A program made the translations under genes and the position numbers. Under the pieces are notes generated by a model. It was not told the DNA's origin. It made no database searches and saw nothing but the letters and a program-made list of their open reading frames with translations. A stretch of DNA of 64,000 bases from Litchfieldella xinjiangensis (GTDB lineage Bacteria > Pseudomonadota > Gammaproteobacteria > Pseudomonadales > Halomonadaceae), in the NCBI RefSeq assembly GCF_000759345.1, contig NZ_JPZL01000001.1, forward strand, positions 1,488,001 to 1,552,000, written 5' to 3'. Shown here one piece after another: positions 42,032 to 52,843 of this stretch (its first letter is position 1; each line of letters opens with the position of its first letter).

Positions 42032-42985
42032 GTGCTCGAGATATTCGGCATTACCCTACCGCTATTCCTGTTGATCGGTATCGGCTACCTGACCGTACAT
42101 GCCCGCATCATCGACAAGCCCCAGGTCAGGGGGATCGGCGTGTTCGTCATGCACTGCGCCCTGCCCGCGCTGATCATTCGCGCCCTGATAAGCCGGCCTC
42201 TGGAAGAAACCTTCAACCTGGTTTATGTGTTGGCCTACGGTGTGGGGTCGCTGATCGTGTTCCTCGGAGGGCTCGCCATGGCGCGCCTCTACCGGCGCCA
42301 GCCACTCGATGCCAGTGCGCTCTATGCCCTGGGCATGGCAGCGGCCAACAGCGGCTTCGTCGGCTACCCGGTCGCGGCGATGGTACTGGGTTCTTCCGCG
42401 GTCATCGCCATGGCGCTCAACATGCTGATCGAGAACCTGCTGATCATCCCGCTCGCGCTCGCCCTGGCGGAAGCCAGCAACCAGCGCGGTGCCAAGCTAC
42501 GGACGATCATCGCCCGTTCGGCACGCCAACTGATTCGCAACCCGATCATCATCGCCATCCTGTTCGGTACGACCTTGGCCATCAGCGGCATCGAACTGCC
42601 CTCGCCGCTGTTCAAAGTCATAGACATGCTGGCTTCGGCGGCCCCGCCCACGGCCCTGTTCGTAATTGGTGGCACGCTCTACGGTCTCAGGGCCCGCGGC
42701 ATGGCTGGCGAGGTCAGCCAAATCACCTTCGGCAAACTGGTCATCCACCCGCTGGCGGTGTTGGCCATGTTCCTGTTGCTGCCGGAGACCGATCCGGTGC
42801 TGACCGCCGCGGGTGTGCTGTTCGCCTGCGCGCCGATGCTTAGCGTGTATCCGATCTTCGGCCAACGCTACAACCTGGGCGAGATCACGGCAGCGACGCT
42901 GATGGTGACCACCCTGCTCTCGTTCGCGACCATGAGCATCGCCGTGTGGGCGCTACAGGGAAGCGGTCTCTTCGCCTTTTCTTGA
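42032..42985 (+). CDS. AEC (auxin efflux carrier) family transporter
   Basis: A 317-residue membrane protein with about ten hydrophobic segments and two inverted halves. Start GTG 42032 follows AAGGATAAGGC. Family features include LPLFLLIGIGYL at the N-terminus, the MHCALPALIIRAL segment, AAANSGFVGYP in the first half and APPTALFVIGGTLYG in the second. Bacterial members carry organic acids such as malate or malonate. The pca-type operator suggests an aromatic or dicarboxylic acid linked to the protocatechuate pathway; no pcaK-like transporter is present in the cluster. Substrate unproven. Confidence 0.85.
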   Translation: MLEIFGITLPLFLLIGIGYLTVHARIIDKPQVRGIGVFVMHCALPALIIRALISRPLEETFNLVYVLAYGVGSLIVFLGGLAMARLYRRQPLDASALYALGMAAANSGFVGYPVAAMVLGSSAVIAMALNMLIENLLIIPLALALAEASNQRGAKLRTIIARSARQLIRNPIIIAILFGTTLAISGIELPSPLFKVIDMLASAAPPTALFVIGGTLYGLRARGMAGEVSQITFGKLVIHPLAVLAMFLLLPETDPVLTAAGVLFACAPMLSVYPIFGQRYNLGEITAATLMVTTLLSFATMSIAVWALQGSGLFAFS

Positions 42986-42998
42986 CCATGCCGGCAGC

Positions 42999-43451
42999 TC
43001 ACGCCCGGACCGCGGTGGCCTTGATCAAGGCGTCCAGCGCCGCCAGGTATCCTTGACTGCCCAGACCGGCGATCACCCCATCGGCACGTAGCGATACGTA
43101 GGAGTGGTGGCGAAAACGCTCACGCTTGTGAACGTTGGAAAGATGGACCTCGATGACCTTGCCATCGAAGGCACTGAGTGCATCGAGAATGGCGACCGAG
43201 GTGTGCGTATAGGCAGCGGGATTGATAATGATCGCTTGTGTGCCATCCTGTCGCGCCGCATGAATGGCATCGATCAGCTCGCCCTCGTGATTGCTCTGCA
43301 GTGCCCGGATATCCCAGCCATTGATCGCAGCTCGCTCGTAAAGAGCATTGTTGATGTCGTTAAGCGTTTCATGGCCATAGATTTCCGGTTGCCGGGTGCC
43401 CAATAAATTGAGGTTGGGGCCGTGCAACACCAGGACTTTACCTGCGCTCAT
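42999..43451 (-). CDS. aroQ: Type II 3-dehydroquinate dehydratase
   Basis: Dehydrates 3-dehydroquinate in the shikimate pathway or in quinate catabolism. Start ATG 43451 ([18 protein letters not shown]) follows GAGGAG; 150 residues. The catalytic tyrosine is in [10 protein letters not shown], with [12 protein letters not shown] and the histidine in [18 protein letters not shown]. It ends 13 bases from the convergent AEC gene. Its place beside the pca cluster makes a catabolic role conceivable, since quinate is degraded through protocatechuate. Confidence 0.95.
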   Translation of the reverse strand: MSAGKVLVLHGPNLNLLGTRQPEIYGHETLNDINNALYERAAINGWDIRALQSNHEGELIDAIHAARQDGTQAIIINPAAYTHTSVAILDALSAFDGKVIEVHLSNVHKRERFRHHSYVSLRADGVIAGLGSQGYLAALDALIKATAVRA

Positions 43452-43480
43452 CCAGTATCTCCTCGCGGTACTATCATTAA

Positions 43481-46400
43481 TTACTGTTTCAGACACCTTT
43501 CCCACAGCGCACTGACGTAGCGCCGATACTCCTCGTAGTCGCCCGCCTCATCCCGCGCGGGCTGCTTGGTCAGGGCGGCACGGTGCGAGGCGTTACGGTA
43601 GGCCAAATAGGCCTCACGCAAGTGACGGCAATCCTCTGCCGGCAGGTGGCCGCTGGCTTCCAACGTCTCGAGGATACGCATGTTATCACTCCATTCGAGC
43701 AGCTCAGGCGCCTCGTGCCCCATGGCCAGGACGGCAAATTGGCACAGGAACTCGATATCCACCATGCCGCCGGCATCCTGCTTGATGTCGAAGCGCCCTT
43801 CGCGCTGATCCGTTGCGCTGCTGCCCAGGTGATCGCGCATCTTGCGACGCATCTTGACGACTTCGTCACGCAGTTCCTGCTTGTCCCGCGCACGCCCGAG
43901 TATCTCGCGCCGCACCTCATCGAAACGCACCGCCAAGGCGTCATGCCCCGCCACGGCCCGCGCGCGTACCAGCGCCTGGTGCTCCCAGGTCCAGGCGTGC
44001 TGACGCTGATAGTCGGCAAAGCTATCCAGTGAGGTCACCAGCAACCCGGAGTTGCCCGACGGACGCAGGCGCATGTCGACCTCATACAAGGCGCCTGCCG
44101 GGGTCACCGTGGTCAGCAGGTGAATGATGCGTTGACCCAGCCGGGTGAAGAACACGGCGTTGTCGATGGGTCGCTTGCCGTCGGTGCTCCCCTGGGAATC
44201 GGCATCATGGAGGAAGACCAGATCGAGATCCGAGCCGTAACCGAGCTCGATCCCGCCGAGCTTGCCATAGCCGACGACGATGAAGTGGGCATCTCGGTCC
44301 TGGCCTCCCTGGCGCTGGGGATAGCCGTGCTTATGCACCATGTGCTTCCAGGCCATGGCCAAGACCTGCTCGAGCACCACCTCGGCAATGAAGGTCAGGA
44401 AGTCGCTGACCTTCATCAACGGCCGTGCCCCGGCAATATCCGAGGCCGCCACATGCAGCACCTGGGCGTGCTTGAAGATGCGCAGCGCCTCGAGCTGGGC
44501 TTCCTCGTCCTCTTCGGGGATGCGGGCGAGGGCCTGGCGCAATTCGTCGGCCAGACGCGCCTTGTCGGCGGGCGAATAAAGCGTCGCCGGGGTCAGCAAT
44601 TCATCGAGCAGCACCGGGTGGCGGGCCAACTGCTCGGCAATCCAGGGGCTGGCACCGCAGAGTCGCATCAGGTGATCGAGCGCATCGGGATTCTCACGCA
44701 ACAGGGCCAGGTAGGCCGTTCGCCGCAGCACTGCCTCGATCAAGGGCAAGACACGCTCAAGGGCCATATCGGGGTCTTCGCTGTCAGAGACGGCCGTCAA
44801 CAGCATGGGCATCAGGGCATCCAGGCGCTCGTAGCCGATACGCTGCATGCTCTGCACCTGGCGGGATTGGCGCAGGGAGGCCAGGCGCCGGGCGGCGCGC
44901 TCGGGATCGGCGAACCCACCGCGCGCCAGCATGTCGAGCGTCTCGTTTTCGGTTTCTCCCTGCGGCCCCTTGTCCGTCAAATCGCCTCGCCACAAGGCGC
45001 GCCACTCATCGAGCGTGAAGCCTCCCTCGGCCCCGCCCGTAGCATGCTCGGGAGAAGCCTCGATTTCCTCTTCCGGATCGGCGATCACAGCATCGAAGTG
45101 CTGGCGTACCTGCTCACGCACCTCGGCCAGGCGCGCCATCACCGCGGGCCAATCTTCCATGCCGATTGCCAGTGCCACGCGTTCGCGTTCGCTGTCGTCG
45201 CGGGGCAGGGTCTGGGTCTGACGATCCTCGAGTGCCTGCAGCGCATGCTCCAGATCGCGCAGGAAGGCATAGGCCGGCAGCAATTCATCGACGACGGCCT
45301 GGGGCACCAGGCCCAGCGAAGGCAAGCGCTCGAGGGCCGTCTTGAGCGAGGTGACCTGGAGCTCGGTGTCGCGCCCCCCTCGAATCAACTGGAAGGCCTG
45401 GACCACGAACTCGACTTCGCGAATGCCGCCAGAGCCAAGCTTGATGTTGTCATCCATGCCCTTGCGCTTGACCTCGCGATTGATCAACGACTTCATCTCA
45501 CGCAGGGATTCGATCGCGCCAAAATCAAGATACTTGCGATACACGAAGGGACGCAGGCTGGCCAGCAGTTCGCGGCCGGCATCGAGATCGCCGGCGACCG
45601 GGCGCGCCTTGAGCATGGCATAGCGCTCCCATTCCCGGCCCTGGTCCTGATAGTAGCTGGCCAGCATGTTGAAGCTGCCGACCAGGGGCCCGCCATCGCC
45701 GAGCGGACGCAGGCGCATGTCGACGCGAAAGGCAAAGCCCTCGGCAGTCACGGCATCCAGCGCCGCAATCAGCTTCTGCCCCAGCTTGGTGAAATATTCC
45801 TGATGATCGAATTCGCGCTTGCCGTCCTGCGTGGTGCCCTTTTCGGGAAAGGCAAAGATCAGGTCGATATCCGAGGAGAGGTTGAGCTCGCCCGCGCCCA
45901 GCTTGCCCATGCCCAGCACCACCAGGCGCTGTGGCGAGCCATCGGCACGCGGCGCGGGGCGCCCCCAGCGTGGGGCTAAGTGCGATTCGAGCCAACCCAG
46001 CGCCCCTTCGAGGCACACCTCGGCCAATTGCGAGACGCTGGCGGCGGTTTGCCAAATGTCGCTTCCCGCCGGTCGATTCAAGTCTCGCCAGATGATGCCC
46101 AGCATTCGGGCACGGCGAAACCGACGCAGAGTCGCTTGCAGGCCTGTCTCGTCATCGACCGACTGCAGCGCGTCGGCAAGCCATTCGCCCATGGCGTCCC
46201 TGGAGGGGCGCGCGTCCAGTTCACCGGCGGCATCGAGATCGGCAAGCCAATGCGGATAGCGTGTCAATGTCTCGGCAGCGTACTCGGAGATCACCGCCAC
46301 CCGCGCCAGCTGCTCGCGGCGCGTTGACGACAAGGCCTGCCAGCGCTCTCCCGGAGGCTCCGATTCCTGCCGTGCGGCGCGTCGGTCCGCCTGTGCCAAG

Positions 46401-46492
46401 GCCTCGTCGAGGCGCTCCTTGAGCGTTGCCAGCCCCTGATGCAGGACAGGGGGAATAACGCGTTGCGGCAGGAAGTCGTCGGGTAGCGCCAT
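43481..46492 (-). CDS. glnE: Bifunctional glutamine synthetase adenylyltransferase/deadenylase
   Basis: Adjusts glutamine synthetase activity in response to PII. The 1003-residue protein has two nucleotidyltransferase domains: the N-terminal removase with [14 protein letters not shown] (about residue 212) and the C-terminal adenylylase with [15 protein letters not shown] (about residue 740), separated by a helical regulatory region. Somewhat longer than the E. coli protein (946). Confidence 0.96.
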   Translation of the reverse strand: MALPDDFLPQRVIPPVLHQGLATLKERLDEALAQADRRAARQESEPPGERWQALSSTRREQLARVAVISEYAAETLTRYPHWLADLDAAGELDARPSRDAMGEWLADALQSVDDETGLQATLRRFRRARMLGIIWRDLNRPAGSDIWQTAASVSQLAEVCLEGALGWLESHLAPRWGRPAPRADGSPQRLVVLGMGKLGAGELNLSSDIDLIFAFPEKGTTQDGKREFDHQEYFTKLGQKLIAALDAVTAEGFAFRVDMRLRPLGDGGPLVGSFNMLASYYQDQGREWERYAMLKARPVAGDLDAGRELLASLRPFVYRKYLDFGAIESLREMKSLINREVKRKGMDDNIKLGSGGIREVEFVVQAFQLIRGGRDTELQVTSLKTALERLPSLGLVPQAVVDELLPAYAFLRDLEHALQALEDRQTQTLPRDDSERERVALAIGMEDWPAVMARLAEVREQVRQHFDAVIADPEEEIEASPEHATGGAEGGFTLDEWRALWRGDLTDKGPQGETENETLDMLARGGFADPERAARRLASLRQSRQVQSMQRIGYERLDALMPMLLTAVSDSEDPDMALERVLPLIEAVLRRTAYLALLRENPDALDHLMRLCGASPWIAEQLARHPVLLDELLTPATLYSPADKARLADELRQALARIPEEDEEAQLEALRIFKHAQVLHVAASDIAGARPLMKVSDFLTFIAEVVLEQVLAMAWKHMVHKHGYPQRQGGQDRDAHFIVVGYGKLGGIELGYGSDLDLVFLHDADSQGSTDGKRPIDNAVFFTRLGQRIIHLLTTVTPAGALYEVDMRLRPSGNSGLLVTSLDSFADYQRQHAWTWEHQALVRARAVAGHDALAVRFDEVRREILGRARDKQELRDEVVKMRRKMRDHLGSSATDQREGRFDIKQDAGGMVDIEFLCQFAVLAMGHEAPELLEWSDNMRILETLEASGHLPAEDCRHLREAYLAYRNASHRAALTKQPARDEAGDYEEYRRYVSALWERCLKQ

Positions 46493-46558
46493 GGGCCTCT
46501 CACGGGTCGTGAATGTTCAGGCCTTCAGCATAGCGAAGGGGATCGTCGGTGGGCAGCG

Positions 46559-46930
46559 TCAGGACAAAAAACGCTGCCAGGCCAGCAGTCCCCAGGTCAG
46601 CCCCGCGATCAATAAAGTGAGCATGACGGCAGCCGAACTGATGTCCTTGGCGCGTCCGGACAGTTCATGGTGTTCGGGGCCGATACGGTCGACGGCGTTC
46701 TCAATCGCGCTGTTGAGTAGCTCGACGATCAACACCAGCATGCAACTCCCCACCAGCAGGATCCATTCAATCGGGGTTCGCCCCAGCCAGATCGCCAATG
46801 GCAACAGGACCAGGCACAGCCCCACTTCCTGGCGAAAGGCGGTTTCATTGTGAAAGGCCGCCCGTAAGCCCTTGAGCGAATAGTGCGTCGAATAGAGCAG
46901 ATGGCGCCAACCGGTGTGCCCGTGTTTCAT
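46559..46930 (-). CDS. dgkA: Diacylglycerol kinase
   Basis: Small trimeric inner-membrane kinase recycling diacylglycerol. The 123 residues include three membrane helices and the catalytic signature VELLNSAIENAVDRIGPEHHELSG, with AKDISSAAV near residue 92 and an N-terminal amphipathic region. Separated from glnE by 66 bases. Confidence 0.95.
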   Translation of the reverse strand: MKHGHTGWRHLLYSTHYSLKGLRAAFHNETAFRQEVGLCLVLLPLAIWLGRTPIEWILLVGSCMLVLIVELLNSAIENAVDRIGPEHHELSGRAKDISSAAVMLTLLIAGLTWGLLAWQRFLS

Positions 46931-47067
46931 CGAGATGTCCTGGTGGGATGTCCTGGTAGAGGGTTGCCGTGTCCTTGCCGCAAGGATACCAAACTACCCG
47001 CAGCGGCAAGCATAGTCGCGCGTCACTGTGTCGTAGCGTGACACTGCGCCAAAAACTCGGCAGCCCA

Positions 47068-48495
47068 CTAACGCGAGCGAATCATGGCCTCGAGGTCACG
47101 GGCGAGCGGATCGAGTACCTTGGTCCAGTTGAGATAGGGTGTCTGGCTGCTGCCGTTGACCAAAACCGAGAAAACACCCCAGCGGCCGCTCTCGGTCCGG
47201 AAGTAACCACCGACCGAGCGCACGGCAAAGGGCTGGTTGAGCGTACCGGTCTTGAGCATGACATGCTCCTGAAACGTGGAACTGCCGCGGCGAATGAAGC
47301 GCATCACGCCATTGGCCGGCGATTGAAGACCAGCCACGAAGCTGGGAAACAGCGCCGGCTGACGGTACATGTGCTCGAGCAGCGCATTGACCCCCTGAGC
47401 GGAGGTTCGGTTCTCGGTCGTCAAGCCACTCCCGCTGAGAAGCCGCAGCTCACCGTGTCCCGGCAATTTCTGAGCGAAGCCCTCCAGGGCCGCCCCGGCA
47501 TCGATCAGCGAGGCCTGGGCCGTATCGGCCAGGTTGAGGCTCAATACATCGGCCATGAAATTGTTGGAGTGATTGAGCATGCGCATCAACACTTCCTGCA
47601 GCGGCTCACCATCCAGGGCAGCTAGCGTGCGGGCGTTGGCAGGAGGCTGGGTCACACTGACGCTATAACCTTGCGTTACGGCGACCCCGGCTTGCTCGAG
47701 GAGCGCCACCAGCGTCTCGGCGGTCTGAATCGCCGGGTCGGAGCTTGAGCGATAGACCGTCCGCGGGAAGGCATCCTGGGCAATCTGTCCCCGTACCACC
47801 ATGACATCGCTGCCCGATTCGGTGACACGTTCGACATTGAGTTGGGTCTCGCTACCGCCCGCCGCGGTTGTCACGCGATTGGTCAGGCCGGTGGCGGGAA
47901 TCACGGTATCGCAGCTCGACAGGCGGGCCGGGTCACCGACCTGACGCGCCGGAGCCACATTCAGGCACCAGTTGCCATGATTGACCCCCGCGGAGGTCAA
48001 CTGAGCGCTGTAGGTGGTCGCCGTACGCGTACGTGCCTGGCAACGATCCTCGGTCATGCAATCGACCGGGCCGAAGCGCCACTGGCTAATGATCAGTTGT
48101 CCATCGATGCGCTCAACCCCCCGTTGGCGCAGCGTCTGCACCAATTGCCACAAGTCGCGCGAGTCGAGCGCCGGATCTCCTCCGCCTTCCAGCACCAGGT
48201 CGCCATGCAGCGTGCCATCGTCGGAAATCTCGCCCAGCGAGATCAGGCGCGTGGTAAACGTATGCTGAGGCCCCCAGCGATCGAGTGCCGCTGCGGCGAT
48301 GTAAAGCTTCGACACCGAGGCGGGCGACAGCTGTCGTGCCGAATCGATTTCGCCCAGGACTTCGCCGTCGTCGAGCAGACGCGCCTGGGCGCCGATGGCA
48401 AAGCCTTGTTGGGTCAGGGTGGAGAGGTGGGTGAAACCTGCGCCAGAGACCGTCAGGGGCAACAGGCAGAACAGCAGGACCAGCAGACGCGGCAT
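47068..48495 (-). CDS. dacB: D-alanyl-D-alanine carboxypeptidase/endopeptidase (PBP4)
   Basis: Periplasmic S13 peptidase trimming and cutting peptidoglycan cross-links. Start ATG 48495 (MPRLLVLLFCLLPLTVSGAG) gives a clean signal peptide cleaved near residue 21; a TTG seven codons upstream is possible. Motifs: SVSK (in PASVSKLYIAAAALDRW), SNN (LNHSNNFMAD), and KTG (MLKTGTLNQP). The inserted domain includes a cysteine pair region (WCLNVAP, SSCDTVIP). About 475 residues, normal for the family. Confidence 0.93.
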   Translation of the reverse strand: MPRLLVLLFCLLPLTVSGAGFTHLSTLTQQGFAIGAQARLLDDGEVLGEIDSARQLSPASVSKLYIAAAALDRWGPQHTFTTRLISLGEISDDGTLHGDLVLEGGGDPALDSRDLWQLVQTLRQRGVERIDGQLIISQWRFGPVDCMTEDRCQARTRTATTYSAQLTSAGVNHGNWCLNVAPARQVGDPARLSSCDTVIPATGLTNRVTTAAGGSETQLNVERVTESGSDVMVVRGQIAQDAFPRTVYRSSSDPAIQTAETLVALLEQAGVAVTQGYSVSVTQPPANARTLAALDGEPLQEVLMRMLNHSNNFMADVLSLNLADTAQASLIDAGAALEGFAQKLPGHGELRLLSGSGLTTENRTSAQGVNALLEHMYRQPALFPSFVAGLQSPANGVMRFIRRGSSTFQEHVMLKTGTLNQPFAVRSVGGYFRTESGRWGVFSVLVNGSSQTPYLNWTKVLDPLARDLEAMIRSR

Positions 48496-48563
48496 AACAA
48501 CGAAAACCTTGAGCAAGAGTGAGCGTGTTCCTGACAGAATCGTCAGTGATGGATTGGACTTGG

Positions 48564-48893
48564 TCAGTGATGAGACATGGATGAGAAGGCCTGAATCACC
48601 ACCACCCCGGCAACGATCAACCCCAGCCCGAGCATGGCCGGCAAATCGGGCTTTTCGCCATACACCACGACGCCGATCAGGGTGACCAGCACGATACCGA
48701 GCCCCGCCCAGAAGGCATAGGCGATGCCCACCGGCAACGACCGCAGCGCCAGGGTCAGCAGATAGAACGCCAGGGCATAGCCCACCACGACCACCACCGT
48801 GGGCCAGAAGCGGGTGAATTCCTGGGACGCCTTGAGCGCGCTGGTGGCGACCACTTCGGCGATAATCGCCAGGCCCAGATAGAAATAGGCCAT
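48564..48893 (-). CDS. Small multidrug resistance (SMR) family transporter
   Basis: Four-helix proton-coupled exporter of cationic compounds. Start ATG 48893 (MAYFYLGLAIIAEVVATSAL) has AAGGAG upstream; 109 residues. Glu13 corresponds to the essential Glu14 of EmrE, and AYAFWAGLGIVLVTLIGVVVYGE is the typical helix 3. It more resembles the EmrE/QacE branch than the guanidinium exporters, but substrate is not certain. It is 16 bases after the TrmB-like gene and may be co-transcribed. Confidence 0.9.
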   Translation of the reverse strand: MAYFYLGLAIIAEVVATSALKASQEFTRFWPTVVVVVGYALAFYLLTLALRSLPVGIAYAFWAGLGIVLVTLIGVVVYGEKPDLPAMLGLGLIVAGVVVIQAFSSMSHH

Positions 48894-48909
48894 ATCGGCT
48901 CCTTGAGCG

Positions 48910-49596
48910 TCAGGGACGGGGAAACAGCCCCGGAGCGTAAGCCAAATCGGTCCGGCAACGCCAGAGCGATTGCCCACTGCGGTAATATTTGCGTTCGAAC
49001 GGAGTCAATTCGTCCCCCTCGGGTACGAACGCCTCGACATCCACCGCCGCTCCGGTGGCCTGGGTCAGCGCCAGCGCGAACTCCTCCACATAAAGCCGCC
49101 AGTTGGAGCGCAACTCCAACTGCCCTCCCAAGGCAGGAATAACCGGAAATACCGGATGCCCCTGCCAACGCATCTTGAGGTGCGAGGATTTTGGATAAGG
49201 GTTGGGATAAAGCAGGAAATGCCGCGTGGGTCGCCAGCCCGCTTGCAGGGCAAGGCGCCAGAAATCGACGAGATCTGCACGCACCAGCAGGGCGTTGTCA
49301 GGCACCTCGCCATGCTCGCGGGTCAGCCGGCTGACGCTACGATCGATACCGATCACGGCATGGCCAGGGAACTGCCGGGCCAGGCTACGTGTCGACAACC
49401 CCACACCACAGCCTGAGTCGAGAATCAGCGGTGCCCTGATCGCCTGTAGCCAGGCATCGGCCCTTTCGAAGGCGTCGCGAGTATGTTCGGCGACCGGCTT
49501 GCGCAGCGGATACTGCAAGGCCCGTTGGACACGGCGGGCCAAGTCCTCATGTGGGCCAGTCTGGTTGGTCACGATGGAGCGCGAAACGACTTGCAT
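48910..49596 (-). CDS. TrmB-like SAM-dependent methyltransferase
   Basis: A 228-residue Rossmann methyltransferase: SAM motif ILDSGCGVGLSTRSLA (residues 58-73), GIDRS (83-87), and a TrmB-like segment LLYPNPYPKSSHLKMRW (128-144). In true tRNA(guanine46-N7) methyltransferases this segment reads PDPW with a catalytic Asp; here it is PNPY (Asn132), so activity may differ or be on another substrate. N-terminal residues 1-55 lack the usual TrmB charged start. Confidence 0.75.
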   Translation of the reverse strand: MQVVSRSIVTNQTGPHEDLARRVQRALQYPLRKPVAEHTRDAFERADAWLQAIRAPLILDSGCGVGLSTRSLARQFPGHAVIGIDRSVSRLTREHGEVPDNALLVRADLVDFWRLALQAGWRPTRHFLLYPNPYPKSSHLKMRWQGHPVFPVIPALGGQLELRSNWRLYVEEFALALTQATGAAVDVEAFVPEGDELTPFERKYYRSGQSLWRCRTDLAYAPGLFPRP

Positions 49597-49694
49597 GGAT
49601 GACTCGGCACGGAACGGAAGAAAACCGCATCATACCAGCCAGGCGCCACGCCGACGGCAACAACGCAGGTGAAAACGGCAACGACGCCAGAAAG

Positions 49695-49724
49695 AAAAAA
49701 GGCGCGCCCTGAAAAGGGTGCGCC
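49695..49724 (-). terminator. Rho-independent terminator of the short transcript
   Basis: Ten-base stem GGCGCGCCCT (49701-49710) / AGGGTGCGCC (49715-49724) with one mismatch on this strand that is G-U or A-C depending on the strand; loop GAAA. Six A at 49695-49700 form a leftward U tract. Confidence 0.8.
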
Positions 49725-49751
49725 CAAACCAACTCGTATGACTCAAACAGC
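49695..49751 (-). ncRNA. Candidate short RNA or terminated leader upstream of the TrmB-like gene
   Basis: A promoter at 49758-49786 and a terminator at 49701-49724 enclose only about 57 transcribed bases with no ribosome site. It could be a small RNA or an attenuated leader of the TrmB-like gene, which starts 99 bases past the hairpin. Nothing identifies a family. Confidence 0.45.
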
Positions 49752-49757
49752 CGTTTC

Positions 49758-49786
49758 ATGATAGCGCTGCAGGGCGCCGAATTCAA
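49758..49786 (-). promoter_or_regulatory. Strong candidate sigma-70 promoter
   Basis: Read leftward: -35 TTGAAT (49786-49781), exactly 17 bases, -10 TATCAT (49763-49758). Predicted start near 49751. Confidence 0.6.
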
Positions 49787-49926
49787 ACACTCGTTTGCAT
49801 AAAACCCTTTGGAAACACGGTCCTGCAGCCTGGTGGCTTGCATGACGCCGGGGGTTCACGGGTGATATCATTTGCCTCATTAGAAACGACCACTTGACTC
49901 GTCAAACAGCACACGAGGAACGCGGC

Positions 49927-51837
49927 TTGTCACAGTTACCGGTGATCGTCGGCATGGGTGGCGTCAACCCAGCCGGCAGAACCTCGGGGCACCAGGCCTA
50001 TCGGCGTACCGTGCTCGACGCCCTGCACGAGGACGACCAGGCACGCACCCTGGTTGGACTGGCAGCCATGATGCGTCTGGCTACGCGCCAGGCGGATGGG
50101 TCATGGCATGACGCCAGCGGTGCGCCCCTGGACGCTTCGGCTATCGCCGAGAGATACCGTCAGCAGGTGCTCGACCACTCGCTGATTCGGCGCATCGAGG
50201 ACCCTCGCTTCAACAGCGACGGGATTCCAGCAAACCGACAGGCCGAGCTGACCTTCGACGCACCGCAGACCTTCCGAATCCGTCGACGTCAGCTCCCCGA
50301 CGCCCTGCCCGATACGTGGCAGGTGCGTGAATACGATCGCCAGACGCTCGAAGTCACCATTCCGGCCGGCCCGCTCGAGGTCATGCTGCCGGAACGGCGG
50401 CCAGCTCAGGTGCGAGCCGCCGGGCAACTTCCCAGTGGCTTCGAACCCAGCCGCCTGTACCGCAGCGTGCATCACCCCCGTGGTTTGTCCATGGCCGTGT
50501 TCGGTGCCTCGGATTGCCTGGGGCAGAGTGGCCTGGATTGGGAGGCCCTTCGCGATCGGCTCGATCCCGACCTGATCGCCGTCTATGCCGGCAACTCCAT
50601 CGGCCAGATGGATGACGAGGGTTGGGGCGGATTGCTCAAGAGTTTCGCCTCGGGTAACCGCGCCACCTCCAAGCAGATGCCGCTGGGCTATGGCCAGATG
50701 CCGGCCGACTTCCTGAACGCCTATGTCCTGGGAAGCGTCGGTGCGACCGGCGCCGTTCAGGGGGCCTGCGCCAGTTTCCTTTACAATCTGCGCCTGGGTG
50801 TCGATGACATTGCCAGCGGTCGCCGCCGGGTGGTGATGGTCGGCACTTCGGATGCACCGATCACCCCCGAAATCATCGAGGGCTTTCGCGCCATGGGAGC
50901 GCTGGCCGATGACGACAGTCTCAAGGCCCTGGATGCCCTCACGCTGCTCACCGACGCCGATTACCAACGCGCCTGTCGCCCATTCGCGCGTAACTGCGGC
51001 TTCACCATCGCCGAAGCCAGCCAGTTCGTGCTGCTGATGGACGATGCCCTGGCGCTGGAAACCGGTGCCCAGGTACTTGGCTCCGTGCCGGGCGTCTTCG
51101 TCAATGCCGACGGCTGGAAGCGCTCGATCTCGGCGCCCGGCGTCGGTAATTACCTGACCCTTGGCAAGGCCGTTTCGCTGGCACGCGACATCCTTGGCGA
51201 ACAGGCGCTACGCACCCGCACCTACCTGCATGCCCACGGTACCAGTACCCCCAAGAACCGTGTGACCGAATCGCATGTCTTCGACATGGTGGCACGGGCC
51301 CACGCGATCGAGGCCTGGCCGGTCGTGGCGGTCAAGGCTTACGTCGGCCACACCCAGGGCAGTGCCGCGGGCGATCAGTTGGCCAGCGCCCTGGGCAGTT
51401 TTGCCTACGGCTTATTGCCGGGCATTCATACCCTCGATGCCGTGGCCGATGACGTCTATGCGGAGCGATTGCACCTGTTCAAGGATACGCAGCGATTCAC
51501 GGCGGATGCCGCGTTCATCAATGCCAAGGGCTTTGGCGGCAACAACGCAACGGGACTGGTTCTATCTCCGGAGGTCACGGAGCGACTGATGCTCAGGCGT
51601 CACGGGCAGGCCGCGATCGACGCCTGGAAGGAGCGTCGCGAAGCCATCCTGCAAGCCAGCCAGGCGTTTGAACGCGAAGCGGATGCCGGCCACTACCAGG
51701 CGATCTATCGCTTCGGTGAGGGTGTGCTCGAAGGCCCTGAGCTCGACATGAATACCGAGCGCCTCAGCATCCCTGGATACGGGCAGCCGGTGTCGTTGTC
51801 GGTGGCCAACCCCTTCGGGCGTGTGAACGACGACTGA
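49927..51837 (+). CDS. fabY: Beta-ketoacyl-ACP synthase, FabY type
   Basis: Initiating condensing enzyme of fatty acid synthesis in organisms without a standard FabH dependence, joining acetyl-CoA to malonyl-ACP. The start is TTG 49927 (MSQLPVIVGMGGVNPAGR), with GAGGAA six bases upstream; this matches Pseudomonas FabY. The 636-residue protein has a 200-residue N-terminal region, then the thiolase fold: Cys281 in GACASFLYN, His437 in HAHGTSTPKN, and a second histidine in VGHTQGSAAG. Length fits FabY (about 635). Confidence 0.9.
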   Translation: MSQLPVIVGMGGVNPAGRTSGHQAYRRTVLDALHEDDQARTLVGLAAMMRLATRQADGSWHDASGAPLDASAIAERYRQQVLDHSLIRRIEDPRFNSDGIPANRQAELTFDAPQTFRIRRRQLPDALPDTWQVREYDRQTLEVTIPAGPLEVMLPERRPAQVRAAGQLPSGFEPSRLYRSVHHPRGLSMAVFGASDCLGQSGLDWEALRDRLDPDLIAVYAGNSIGQMDDEGWGGLLKSFASGNRATSKQMPLGYGQMPADFLNAYVLGSVGATGAVQGACASFLYNLRLGVDDIASGRRRVVMVGTSDAPITPEIIEGFRAMGALADDDSLKALDALTLLTDADYQRACRPFARNCGFTIAEASQFVLLMDDALALETGAQVLGSVPGVFVNADGWKRSISAPGVGNYLTLGKAVSLARDILGEQALRTRTYLHAHGTSTPKNRVTESHVFDMVARAHAIEAWPVVAVKAYVGHTQGSAAGDQLASALGSFAYGLLPGIHTLDAVADDVYAERLHLFKDTQRFTADAAFINAKGFGGNNATGLVLSPEVTERLMLRRHGQAAIDAWKERREAILQASQAFEREADAGHYQAIYRFGEGVLEGPELDMNTERLSIPGYGQPVSLSVANPFGRVNDD

Positions 51838-51945
51838 ACGTCAACAAGAGCGACGATCCGCCGCCCCACCCGCGATTGTCGCGCTCGAGGGCTTGGGGTA
51901 CCCTAGTCGCCCCGGCTTTCGACCGGCCGTATTCCGCCCGCATAG

Positions 51946-52452
<507 letters not shown>

Positions 52453-52480
52453 TGGTCGACCACCACGCTGCCAGGAGTGA

Positions 52481-52735
<255 letters not shown>

Positions 52736-52764
52736 GCCATCGTCATTACCGACTCCGCGTTGCC

Positions 52765-52791
52765 AAGCCCTTCCCCGCGAAGGGCTTTTTT
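52765..52791 (+). terminator. Terminator of coaD-yfhL
   Basis: Nine-base stem AAGCCCTTC (52765-52773) / GAAGGGCTT (52779-52787), loop CCCGC, then a T run to 52791. Confidence 0.9.
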
Positions 52792-52843
52792 ATGTTACCC
52801 ACGATCGCTATGCTGCCGATCGTTCATTTCATAGGCCGTTGAC

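Noticed and set aside
49547..49843. 98-codon minus-strand frame over the short transcript
   Set aside because: It passes through the promoter and the terminator hairpin and overlaps the start of the TrmB-like gene.
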